A stretch of 30,638 nt of DNA from a virus: the IMG/VR virus record IMGVR_UViG_3300008266_000809, positions 1 through 30,638 of that record; one strand, given 5' to 3'. Positions 1 to 7,158 of this stretch are shown one piece after another; the first letter of the stretch is position 1; each line of letters opens with the position of its first letter. The translations under genes were made by a program, and so were the position numbers. The notes beneath the pieces were generated by a model. It was not told where the DNA came from, did not search any database, and saw nothing but the letters and a program-made list of their open reading frames with translations.

Positions 1-124
1 ATAAATTCTGAACAATATAATTTTGGTCAGTAAAAGTCTGAGGTCCGTTGGGTTGTTGAAGTGTTCTACCTATCAAAAAATCCCTAAATCCCCTTGTTGT
101 ATTAAAATCTAAATACGTTGGCAT
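1..124 (-). CDS. Partial virion-type protein, N-terminus only
   Basis: An open frame begins with ATG at 124 on the minus strand and runs off the left edge, giving about 41 residues starting MPTYLDFNTTRGFRDFLIG. I do not recognise the family with certainty. The TATTTAT element at 140-146 lies 15 nt upstream of the ATG, like those of the neighbouring tail genes, and the gene follows the tape-measure candidate on the same strand. Both suggest a baseplate or tail component. The start is supported by the promoter spacing and by the frame staying open through all visible sequence. The function is inferred from context only. Confidence 0.6.
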   Translation of the reverse strand, partial: MPTYLDFNTTRGFRDFLIGRTLQQPNGPQTFTDQNYIVQNL

Positions 125-139
125 TATATTGTTTTAATA

Positions 140-146
140 ATAAATA
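140..146 (-). promoter_or_regulatory. TATTTAT late-promoter candidate
   Basis: TATTTAT on the minus strand, 15 nt before the ATG at 124. It belongs to a family of similarly placed elements in this window. Confidence 0.5.
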
Positions 147-165
147 GATATAATTAAAAAATTTA

Positions 166-2118
166 TTACAAGTACAAGTAAGAACCAGGATTACCTACTT
201 GTATTCTTTCATCACCCACTCTTACATCTATTTTAAAAAGATGTGGTTGTGCGTTATTTACCGGTGCTGTATTTGTATTTGTTGTTGTAGTGGTATTTGC
301 TGCGGTAGTGGTATTCGTTGTTATTGGTGCTGCTGTTGTTGTTGGTTGAGCGACAGTACCTTGTTGTGTATTTGTATTTGTTGTTGGTGATTTTGTTGCA
401 GCGCTACCTTTTGGTGTTTTACTTTTAATATATTTATTATTTGCATCAACAATTGCATCCGCAATCCCGGTCATCATATTTTTTACTTCCGGTGCTTCTT
501 TAGTTGCGAATTTACTAAAATTATCTGCAGCCTTTTTAGGGTCTAACGGACCTCCCTTAACAAGTTCTTCATATAATTTATCCGCAGCTTTACCACCAGA
601 CCTTCTTGCTAATGCAGCAAGGAAGTTTAAATCTCTTTCAATATTTGTAACAGAGTTTGCTTGGTCTCTAACTATTTGTTCAGGTGTTCTATCTTGTAAT
701 TCTTTTTGATAAAATAATAATGTTTCTGCTTGTTTTTGCGATAAATTTTCTAACGCAATCTCTTTTGTGTCCTTATCTACACCTAACGCTTCTCTTATTC
801 TATCACTATTTAATTCTATCATCATTTTACCACCCTTCATCTGAGTAATATTAGTTAGGAATTCTTTCTGTTCGTCTTTTAAATCTAAACCACTAGCCAT
901 CATAGCAGCAGCTGCTGAAGTTCTTTCTGCGGAAGCAATTGCACCTTTTGCTAGTTCATCATAACTAACCCCTAATGCTTTAGCCATTTCTCTTGCTCTT
1001 CGTAAATTGACACCGGTAATTTCAAATCTACCTTGTTCTGCATTATATGTCGCTAAACTACTGGCGGCACCAATCAATGAATCTTGTAACCCTTCCACAT
1101 TATTTGTCGCCATGTACATTAATTTTAATGGGTCGTTAAAATCACCTATAGCACCACCTAATACTTGTAAGTTCGCGGCTAAATCAATTGCTCCTTCAGG
1201 ATTCATAACGCTTTCTGCAATCTTAAAAACTTCACTCATACTCATTCTGAATTCGGTTGCTTTTCTAATCATATTACCTAATCCTTCAATACCATTTTTA
1301 AAACCAAATTCATTTAATTTACCTATATTCTGTGATAATTCTTTCGTGGTGTTTTTTGATGAAAGACCTAATTGAAGTGATTTCATACCAACCTTTTCAA
1401 TCATTTCGACAGACTCTCTAGCTCCCATTCCAATATTCTCAAATCCAGGTAACATTCTAACTAATTCTTCTAAAGTACCTACGAACGCCTTTGCTGCAGT
1501 ACCTGCTTGTTTCCATGTTTCCGAATTTATAAATGCGAATTTACCCGAATCCCTCACCAAAACCTGAGATGACCTAACCAATTCATCAAACCCAATACCC
1601 ATTCTTAGTAACTCAGGATTTGCATCTGATAGTTCATTTCTTAAATCTTCCGCTAATTGACCGGTAACACCAATTTCTTCATTTACCTGAGTTCTTAATG
1701 CAGATTGTTGTTTCATGTATAGCTCCATGCTACTACCAAGTCCATCAATAATATTTTTACCAATTTGTTGTAAACTATTAACACCACCTTGTTTATCTAT
1801 TACCACATCAAGAAGATCAGTTATTTTAGTATATTCCTCAGTAATATTTGGTAATTGAGTACTACTTTGAGTTGCAATTCCTCCTCTAAATAATTTTGTT
1901 ACACCTTCAAAAACATTAGATGATTTAGTTGAAGTGGAGGTGGTTGATGTTGTTGTATTAAAACGACTAGTAATTTTCGCTTGTTCATCGGGTCTCATTC
2001 TTTCACCACTATTCCATTGATCTAATGCTCTTAGAAACGTGTTTGTTACTGAAGTTTCATCATTGTGTAAATAAAGATAATCATCTATTCTTGGTCTTGG
2101 TCCTTGTCCGTTTGCCAT
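166..2118 (-). CDS. Tape-measure-like tail protein (candidate)
   Basis: A 650-residue protein, helix-rich in the middle. Alanine-, methionine- and leucine-rich stretches around residues 280-420 include AASSLATYNAEQ and ERTSAAAAMMASGLDL. A Ser/Thr-rich stretch (about residues 52-66) and a Thr/Asn/Ala low-complexity linker (about 565-620) flank the helical core, and a short non-repetitive tail ends in GNPGSYLYL. Length is close to T4 gp29, the 590-residue tail-length determinator and baseplate-hub protein, and would fit a tail of about T4 length if each residue spans roughly 1.5 angstroms. It lies just downstream of the gp26-like hub gene and the tail tube gene. No transmembrane segment or enzymatic motif was seen. 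The tape-measure call rests on composition, size and position. A different elongated virion protein is possible. Confidence 0.55.
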   Translation of the reverse strand: MANGQGPRPRIDDYLYLHNDETSVTNTFLRALDQWNSGERMRPDEQAKITSRFNTTTSTTSTSTKSSNVFEGVTKLFRGGIATQSSTQLPNITEEYTKITDLLDVVIDKQGGVNSLQQIGKNIIDGLGSSMELYMKQQSALRTQVNEEIGVTGQLAEDLRNELSDANPELLRMGIGFDELVRSSQVLVRDSGKFAFINSETWKQAGTAAKAFVGTLEELVRMLPGFENIGMGARESVEMIEKVGMKSLQLGLSSKNTTKELSQNIGKLNEFGFKNGIEGLGNMIRKATEFRMSMSEVFKIAESVMNPEGAIDLAANLQVLGGAIGDFNDPLKLMYMATNNVEGLQDSLIGAASSLATYNAEQGRFEITGVNLRRAREMAKALGVSYDELAKGAIASAERTSAAAAMMASGLDLKDEQKEFLTNITQMKGGKMMIELNSDRIREALGVDKDTKEIALENLSQKQAETLLFYQKELQDRTPEQIVRDQANSVTNIERDLNFLAALARRSGGKAADKLYEELVKGGPLDPKKAADNFSKFATKEAPEVKNMMTGIADAIVDANNKYIKSKTPKGSAATKSPTTNTNTQQGTVAQPTTTAAPITTNTTTAANTTTTTNTNTAPVNNAQPHLFKIDVRVGDERIQVGNPGSYLYL

Positions 2119-2170
2119 AATATTAACTATTTTCTAATTCTATCATATAATTTATATAATATCTTCTTAT

Positions 2171-2177
2171 ATAAATA
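2171..2177 (-). promoter_or_regulatory. TATTTAT late-promoter candidate
   Basis: TATTTAT on the minus strand, 52 nt before the ATG at 2118. It is the most distant member of the set, so weaker than the others. Confidence 0.4.
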
Positions 2178-2249
2178 GGCATAGAGAGAATATCTCCATA
2201 GGAGAATCCTCTTTTAATTAGAAATAAAATTTCGGTTAACTGGTTCTTT

Positions 2250-2999
2250 TTATATTCCGTAGAAAGGGCGAAAGAATTCTACCCCAAATCCGATTACAAA
2301 TTGGATTTCTTCTCCTGATGGGGTTGTTGCTTTTTGGGTTAAATCTAACCCCGGTTTATTATCTGCAATAAATTTTCTAAAGTCCTGTGCATCTTTAATT
2401 GGTAGATTTTCAATTAAATTTCTGATATTCATTAAATCCTTATTTCCTGCAACCGATTTAATCATGAATTCAAGTTGTTTGGTCATAATCGGAGCATATC
2501 CATTACCATTCCAACTCTTTTGAATTTCTCTTATTTCCGCTTCTTGTTTTTGAGTCAAGAATTTGAAAGTAATATCTACTTTAGATTTTTCCATAAAATA
2601 TGAATATTCCCCATTTGCATCAGGTGTTAAATTGAAATCTTTAACTTTTAAAGTACTTAAATCTACTTTGGTTTCAAACTCTTTGTCTGTTTTCGGGTCA
2701 GTTAGTGTTACTGTATATTCTGAACCAAATGCGGTGTTTCTTAAAAAGATTAAAATCGCTTGTCTATCCTCTTCCGCCAATTCCTCAATTGAAATATCTT
2801 TATCCAAAATCTTTCTTTTCAAAAGTTCGGAGACTATCGCATTTGTTTGAATTAGGTTTGGTGCCGCTAAAATATTTTCGTCCGCTGCTGTTAGATATGC
2901 AACTCTAACTGATTTTTTTCCATTTGGATAATGAATACCTTTTGTTGGTAATTCTACCACATCATAAGAAATTGTTGGGTCTACTCTAAATTGTTCCAT
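2250..2999 (-). CDS. gp26-like baseplate hub / tail assembly protein
   Basis: A 249-residue soluble protein. The N-terminal pattern, ELPTKGIHYPNGK followed by a charged segment and ILAAPNLIQTNAIVSELLKRKI, resembles the T4 gp26/gp51 baseplate-hub family, as seen in many T4-like phages. T4 gp26 is 208 residues. The family helps form the central hub of the baseplate on which the tube starts. The middle holds a two-stranded-looking segment (VTLTDPKTDKEFETKVDLSTL) and then a helical part ending in GFGVEFFRPFYGI. It lies between tail tube and tape measure on the same strand, which fits a tail-assembly role. No TATTTAT element is seen immediately upstream. It starts 53 nt after the tube terminator, so either leaky termination or a diverged promoter feeds it. 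The family assignment is by pattern memory, not a search. Confidence 0.65.
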   Translation of the reverse strand: MEQFRVDPTISYDVVELPTKGIHYPNGKKSVRVAYLTAADENILAAPNLIQTNAIVSELLKRKILDKDISIEELAEEDRQAILIFLRNTAFGSEYTVTLTDPKTDKEFETKVDLSTLKVKDFNLTPDANGEYSYFMEKSKVDITFKFLTQKQEAEIREIQKSWNGNGYAPIMTKQLEFMIKSVAGNKDLMNIRNLIENLPIKDAQDFRKFIADNKPGLDLTQKATTPSGEEIQFVIGFGVEFFRPFYGI

Positions 3000-3051
3000 A
3001 GTATTAATTTAATCAATAACTATTGGAAAGTCAAGTTTTTGATAAAATAAA

Positions 3052-3078
3052 AAACCCCATGTGTTGAACATAGGGTTT
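3052..3078 (-). terminator. Intrinsic terminator after tail tube gene
   Basis: Arms 3052-3062 and 3068-3078 form an 11-bp stem around a 5-nt loop. One pair is a G-U wobble when read as minus-strand RNA. The stem is followed on the minus strand by TTTTTTATTTT. It sits 21 nt beyond the stop of the tail tube gene. Confidence 0.85.
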
Positions 3079-3098
3079 GTAAAATATTTGTTTTTGTA

Positions 3099-3587
3099 TT
3101 AGTAAACTAAGATACATCTATCTGGTCTCATTGAACAAGTGATAGTTGCCACATCATCTCTTGAATAATCAAGATCATTAAAGTTTAAGTCAGTAATGAA
3201 TGTACCTTGAAGTATCCATTTCTCAACCACAACACCAGTTGGGTCAAGCATTTCCAATTCAATGTCTTTTTTATAACCAGCAGCATAACCCATACGACCT
3301 GTAACAGATTCAGCGTGTAAACGGAACCATTCCATTAACGCCTGTGCCGCTGAAGGACCAATTGGGTCTTTGAAAGTTACTCTCATTTCATTCCATTCAA
3401 ATCTACCAGCAACATAAGTTGATGTATTGATAAATGGAATTGCAACAGAATTGATTTTTGCACTAGGTCTAGCCGTTGATGTCACATACCACTCGTTAAT
3501 ACCCAAAGATGATGGAAATCTAAGGATGAATCGGTTTACTCTTTTCGGTTCATATGGAACCGGCATTTTCATTAATAAATCTGCCAT
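3099..3587 (-). CDS. 19: Tail tube protein (gp19-like)
   Basis: A 162-residue protein, almost the same length as T4 gp19 (163). It contains the expected tube signature: an N-terminal RVNRFILRFPSSLGINEWYV segment, then RPSAKINSVAIPFINTSTYVAGRFEW, and KDPIGPSAAQALMEWFRLH in the middle. The end, YSRDDVATITCSMRPDRCIL, is typical of the family. The protein polymerises as stacked hexamer rings that form the inner tube through which DNA passes. The gene has its own upstream TATTTAT element and its own terminator, so it is likely a strongly expressed monocistronic late gene, as expected for a high-copy protein. No anomalies were seen. Confidence 0.95.
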   Translation of the reverse strand: MADLLMKMPVPYEPKRVNRFILRFPSSLGINEWYVTSTARPSAKINSVAIPFINTSTYVAGRFEWNEMRVTFKDPIGPSAAQALMEWFRLHAESVTGRMGYAAGYKKDIELEMLDPTGVVVEKWILQGTFITDLNFNDLDYSRDDVATITCSMRPDRCILVY

Positions 3588-3621
3588 TTTTTAAATAATT
3601 AAGTTTTTTTGTTATCTTCCT

Positions 3622-3628
3622 ATAAATA
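3622..3628 (-). promoter_or_regulatory. TATTTAT late-promoter candidate for tail tube
   Basis: TATTTATA on the minus strand, 34 nt before the tail tube ATG. It lies between the repeat element at 3702-3855 and the gene. Confidence 0.55.
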
Positions 3629-3701
3629 CTACGTATTTGAGAATATTTTATTTTTTTTGAAAAATCTTGACTTTGTCATTTTTTTTCGTTAGTTTTTTAC
3701 T

Positions 3702-3855
3702 ACCCAGTATCTAGGTTCCAGTATTCAGTATTAATATAACCAATTCCAGCATCTAGAATATTATATAAATACTAGAATATCTAGTTCTAGTATCTAGAAT
3801 AATAAATATAATATTATAAAACTAGTACTAGCATACTAGTTCCAGTATACTGGGT
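3702..3855. repeat. Degenerate 13-bp iteron / CTAG-rich dyad array
   Basis: Non-coding stretch with at least six related 13-mers on the plus strand: 3702-3714 ACCCAGTATCTAG, 3716-3728 TTCCAGTATTCAG, 3744-3756 TTCCAGCATCTAG, 3785-3797 TTCTAGTATCTAG, 3827-3839 ACTAGCATACTAG and 3840-3852 TTCCAGTATACTG. CTAG occurs nine times. Nested inverted repeats are also present: 3702-3710 with 3847-3855, 3757-3766 with 3806-3815, and 3770-3777 with 3785-3792. No open frame of note lies here. The layout resembles an iteron array or centromere-like protein-binding site more than a terminator. The function is unknown. Confidence 0.75.
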
Positions 3856-3861
3856 AAATAG

Positions 3862-3877
3862 TGTTCCACGTGGAACT
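3862..3877. promoter_or_regulatory. parS-like palindrome
   Basis: The sequence TGTTCCACGTGGAACT contains a perfect 14-bp palindrome at 3863-3876. The core equals the GTTCCACGTGGAAC form of the bacterial chromosomal parS site. It is also close to the general consensus TGTTNCACGTGNAACA, matching at all but the last base. parS is bound by ParB, which spreads along DNA. No parB or parA gene is present in the window, so any ParB would come from the host or from elsewhere in the phage. The match is seen directly. Function is inferred. Confidence 0.65.
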
Positions 3878-3918
3878 ACCATATTCCCCCTTTATGTTAC
3901 CGAGTTTTTATACAAAAA

Positions 3919-3944
3919 AAATCCTCTAGTTTTCTAGAGGATTT
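3919..3944 (-). terminator. 18: Intrinsic terminator after tail sheath gene
   Basis: A perfect 11-bp stem (3919-3929 with 3934-3944) around a TTTT loop, followed on the minus strand by a run of seven T. It lies about 20 nt past the sheath stop codon and contains two further CTAG sites. Confidence 0.9.
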
Positions 3945-3964
3945 ATATTTTATTTTAATGTTGA

Positions 3965-6871
3965 TTATATATTCTCAAATGAAGCACCAGTCGGAGTTAT
4001 ATTGAATTCAATCTCAATAAATTCAAGAGACCTAGTTGGTTTTAAGTAAATCTTTCCTCTCAATGTGTTTGCATCTAAATCCTCTGGATCACTAGACACT
4101 CTTACACGGAAATCGTAAAGACCTCTTTCTTTCTTTATAGACTCAAGAATAGGATTTACTAATCTCAAGAACTCTTGTCTTACTTGTTCGTCATTTTGTT
4201 CAAATAACAACCTTACAGATACCGCAGAAATCAATTTTCTTGCTCTCAACAATAATCTTCTAACATTAATTCTATCTAATGCAGATTCTCTTAATTGAAG
4301 AGTTTTATTACCCCAAATAATTGTACCTGTATCTGAGAATGTTGCGATAGGGTTAATTCTGTTTGAATATAAGGTGTCTCTTTCATCTAATGTAAGTTTC
4401 TTATTCGCTTTAATTGATTTAACAAGACCTCTTGAATAACCTGCAACTGCGAACCAAGGATACGATACATTATCGGTTAACGCAATATTTCTAACAACTT
4501 CACCTGTAGGCGGGATGTATAATTGTGTTGCGTTGTCTGTATCTCTAACCTGTATCCACGGCCAGTATGTCGCTGAATAGTTACTATCAATTGCGGAATC
4601 GTCAATCGCAGCAACTACTTCTTCAACACCTTCAGCACCAGTGAAATTAGGAGAGTTCATAATATATAATGAATCCGCTCTATCTTCTTCAATCATTTCT
4701 ATCGCTTGGTTAACCAATGAACTATGATCGTAGAAATTAATACCTGGTGTAGCGAATACATTTATATCAACCGCTTCAGGATTTTCAAATGTTTGAATAC
4801 CTTGAAGATACGCATAATAGTCAGAATTACCATTATTAACATCAAATACACCGCCATTATTTTGATTATTTGCGTTATATGTTGGTTTACCATAAATGTA
4901 ACCATCACCATAAGTTCTAACATTTCTATAGATATCCCAACCATCAAAACCACCACCAGCAGCAAATGTAAATTTACGATATCTGATGTCAGTTAATTTA
5001 TCTCCTACTGGTTGACCCTCCAAATCGTATGGAGTTGTAATATATGTGGTACCTGAAATTGTTGATGCGTTTACAGATAAGTGGAAACCAGATGTGGATG
5101 AAGTACCTTCAGCACCTTTATATTTAAATAAATCATTATCATATCTTGAACCTGTCTGATTTGATAAACCTAAAGATACTTTTCTTACTTTATCTCCATT
5201 TGATAATACCGCGGTACCATCAGCGTCATAATACATTGTATCGCCAGCATCAAAGTATTCTGTTTTATACAAAACATTACCTAAAGTACCACCACCAAAT
5301 GTTTGATTATTTACGAATCCTTTAAAACCAGCAGGGAATGCATCAACAGGTGCGTTATCTGCTATAGATAACATAATTAACTTAGAACGTAATTCATAGT
5401 CACCATTTGATGTACCTATTTTTTTAGCGACATAACCTGGTAAATCAGGATTCATACTACATCTTGAATATTTTTCTAAAACAACAGGATTATCATCAGT
5501 ATCATAGTAATCACGAACCAATAAATCAAAATCACCATTATCCAAATTAATATTAGCTATTTGAATTTTAACTGTGTAGTTTGCACTTTCACCATCAGGT
5601 ATTGTTATAATTTCAAACAAATCTGCAACTTTACCACCTCTAACCTCTGAAACAACCATTGGTGTTATCGGAGATAACCATTGACTCATAAAGTTTTCTG
5701 ATTCTGAATTTACAACTTTTGTTAAACTTAAACCTCTAACATATCCTTTTTGAAATGCAGATTGTAAGAATTTAGGGTATGCCTCATGAACGTATATTGG
5801 ATAGTCTGTTCTTGGTTTATCAAACACATCACTTCCCAAAACTTTAGTTATGTATTTTGAAGATGTTTGATCCATGGAACAAGTGAATTGTTTTGCACCA
5901 CCTGTTGTACCCGTTACGTTAATTATAAATTCTGCTAATGGATTTGTAGTAACACCACTTAAATCATCAATATCGAAACGAGATGAAAGAAATGTTTCAA
6001 GACTTAATGTGTTTTGTTGATAGAGACCTCTACTTCTAAGTGCAGCAACTATTAAATCTTTATACTGTGTTAACTCACCTGCATCGTATTTGAATCTAGC
6101 CACATCAAAATATCCATTTTGTGCGTCATATGCAAAAAGATAAGAATAAACACCATCAACATTTCCACTACCATCAAAAGATAAAAGTTTGTTTATCCAT
6201 TCTTTACCGTTAGGACTATCATCAGTATAAAACCCATTAAGTGGGGAAACTTGTTCAATTCCAAATAAAGATGATAATTCGGTAATCGCATTACCATCCA
6301 AATCGGTAACAATATATGCACCTAAATCAGGTACTAATCCCATAGTAAACCAGTTACCATCTTCAGAAGCACCATATCCACCAAAATTTGTTTCAATGTA
6401 ATCTGTTATTGTTGTTCCTTCAAATGAGAATATATTTGAAAGTTCATTATAAAAAATACTTGATGATGGGTTAGATGGGTCCATAGAGTCCACTACTAAA
6501 CTAGTATGTGCACTTGTATCTGCGGTAACACCAGCTAATGTTTGTATACCAAATGTTGTTGTTGGTTTATATCCAGTTAAACCAAGAATTCTTGTTACGA
6601 ATAGTTGGTTTGATTCTTCTAGATACGATTTAGCAACATACGGTAATTCATATTTTGGATTATCTGCACCGTCTTTTACAGGTGTAGTACTTCCAAAGTA
6701 TACTTTGAATTCATCAAAATTGGTAATTAATATTGGTTCAAATGCGGGACCCTTCAATGTCTCACCAACCAATCCGAGTGTTGTAACACCAACACTTTGT
6801 GCTACGAATGTTAAATCTTTCTCTGAGGTATATACACCGGGAGAAACGAATACTTTGTTTGAATTTGCCAT
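3965..6871 (-). CDS. 18: Tail sheath protein (gp18-like), enlarged
   Basis: A 968-residue protein against 659 for T4 gp18. The N-terminus has the sheath pattern FVSPGVYTSEKDLTF, then VGVTTLGLVGETLKGPAFEP and LPYVAKSYLEESNQLFVTRI. The conserved C-terminal half includes YPWFAVAGYSRGLVKS, RINPIATFSDTGTIIWGNKT, SALDRINVRRLLLRARKLI and a final segment ending IEIEFNITPTGASFENI. This part forms the contractile core that links subunits into the sheath. The extra length lies in the middle (roughly residues 110-740), where Gly-, Asp- and Tyr-rich beta-type sequence probably forms surface domains. The gene has an upstream TATTTAT element and its own terminator, so it is likely transcribed alone at high level late in infection. 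Confidence 0.95.
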   Translation of the reverse strand: MANSNKVFVSPGVYTSEKDLTFVAQSVGVTTLGLVGETLKGPAFEPILITNFDEFKVYFGSTTPVKDGADNPKYELPYVAKSYLEESNQLFVTRILGLTGYKPTTTFGIQTLAGVTADTSAHTSLVVDSMDPSNPSSSIFYNELSNIFSFEGTTITDYIETNFGGYGASEDGNWFTMGLVPDLGAYIVTDLDGNAITELSSLFGIEQVSPLNGFYTDDSPNGKEWINKLLSFDGSGNVDGVYSYLFAYDAQNGYFDVARFKYDAGELTQYKDLIVAALRSRGLYQQNTLSLETFLSSRFDIDDLSGVTTNPLAEFIINVTGTTGGAKQFTCSMDQTSSKYITKVLGSDVFDKPRTDYPIYVHEAYPKFLQSAFQKGYVRGLSLTKVVNSESENFMSQWLSPITPMVVSEVRGGKVADLFEIITIPDGESANYTVKIQIANINLDNGDFDLLVRDYYDTDDNPVVLEKYSRCSMNPDLPGYVAKKIGTSNGDYELRSKLIMLSIADNAPVDAFPAGFKGFVNNQTFGGGTLGNVLYKTEYFDAGDTMYYDADGTAVLSNGDKVRKVSLGLSNQTGSRYDNDLFKYKGAEGTSSTSGFHLSVNASTISGTTYITTPYDLEGQPVGDKLTDIRYRKFTFAAGGGFDGWDIYRNVRTYGDGYIYGKPTYNANNQNNGGVFDVNNGNSDYYAYLQGIQTFENPEAVDINVFATPGINFYDHSSLVNQAIEMIEEDRADSLYIMNSPNFTGAEGVEEVVAAIDDSAIDSNYSATYWPWIQVRDTDNATQLYIPPTGEVVRNIALTDNVSYPWFAVAGYSRGLVKSIKANKKLTLDERDTLYSNRINPIATFSDTGTIIWGNKTLQLRESALDRINVRRLLLRARKLISAVSVRLLFEQNDEQVRQEFLRLVNPILESIKKERGLYDFRVRVSSDPEDLDANTLRGKIYLKPTRSLEFIEIEFNITPTGASFENI

Positions 6872-6910
6872 CGATTGTTATTTGCTTAAATATATTTTTA
6901 TTGATTACTT

Positions 6911-6917
6911 ATAAATA
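6911..6917 (-). promoter_or_regulatory. TATTTAT late-promoter candidate for tail sheath
   Basis: AGATATTTATAAG on the minus strand, 39 nt upstream of the sheath ATG. Confidence 0.55.
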
Positions 6918-6999
6918 TCTTTATTTTATTGAAAGATTTATGTATTTTTAACGGTAAGTATCCTTTTATATACTTAATTATCTTTTTTTATCTTTTTAC

Positions 7000-7155
7000 A
7001 TGAAGAATAAGACCAAAAACGTAAAAATTAGTGATAAACACCATCAGATGTTAAAAAATCACTGTGAAAAAAACGGGCTTAAAATCTATAAGGTTATAGA
7101 AAAGTGGATTGAAAATCTATCAAAGAACGATAAGAAAGACATTTATGGTGAATAA
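7000..7155 (+). CDS. Small basic hypothetical protein (51 aa)
   Basis: ATG at 7000 to TAA at 7153-7155 encodes a 51-residue protein beginning MKNKTKNVKISDKHHQML and ending KKDIYGE. It is Lys-rich, with a beta-like start (VKIS) followed by two predicted helices (KHHQMLKNHCEKNG and IYKVIEKWIENLS). This arrangement recalls small ribbon-helix-helix DNA-binding proteins, but that is only a pattern resemblance. It lies on the plus strand between two minus-strand tail genes and ends 3 nt before the stop of the gp15-like gene. No TATTTAT element precedes it, so it may be an early or middle gene. Codon use looks ordinary for this genome. Confidence 0.65.
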   Translation: MKNKTKNVKISDKHHQMLKNHCEKNGLKIYKVIEKWIENLSKNDKKDIYGE

Positions 7156-7158
7156 CGA

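Noticed and set aside
1007-1375. Plus-strand open frame of 122 residues
   Set aside because: It lies antisense inside the tape-measure candidate, with no promoter, start signal or recognisable protein pattern.
2178-2215. Small hairpin (TCTCC/GGAGA) upstream of the tape-measure gene
   Set aside because: A five-pair stem with no T tract in either direction is too weak to call a terminator or regulator.
3802-3808. Further TATTTAT (minus strand) inside the iteron array
   Set aside because: It lies over 200 nt from the next ATG and within AT-rich repeats. Chance occurrence is likely.
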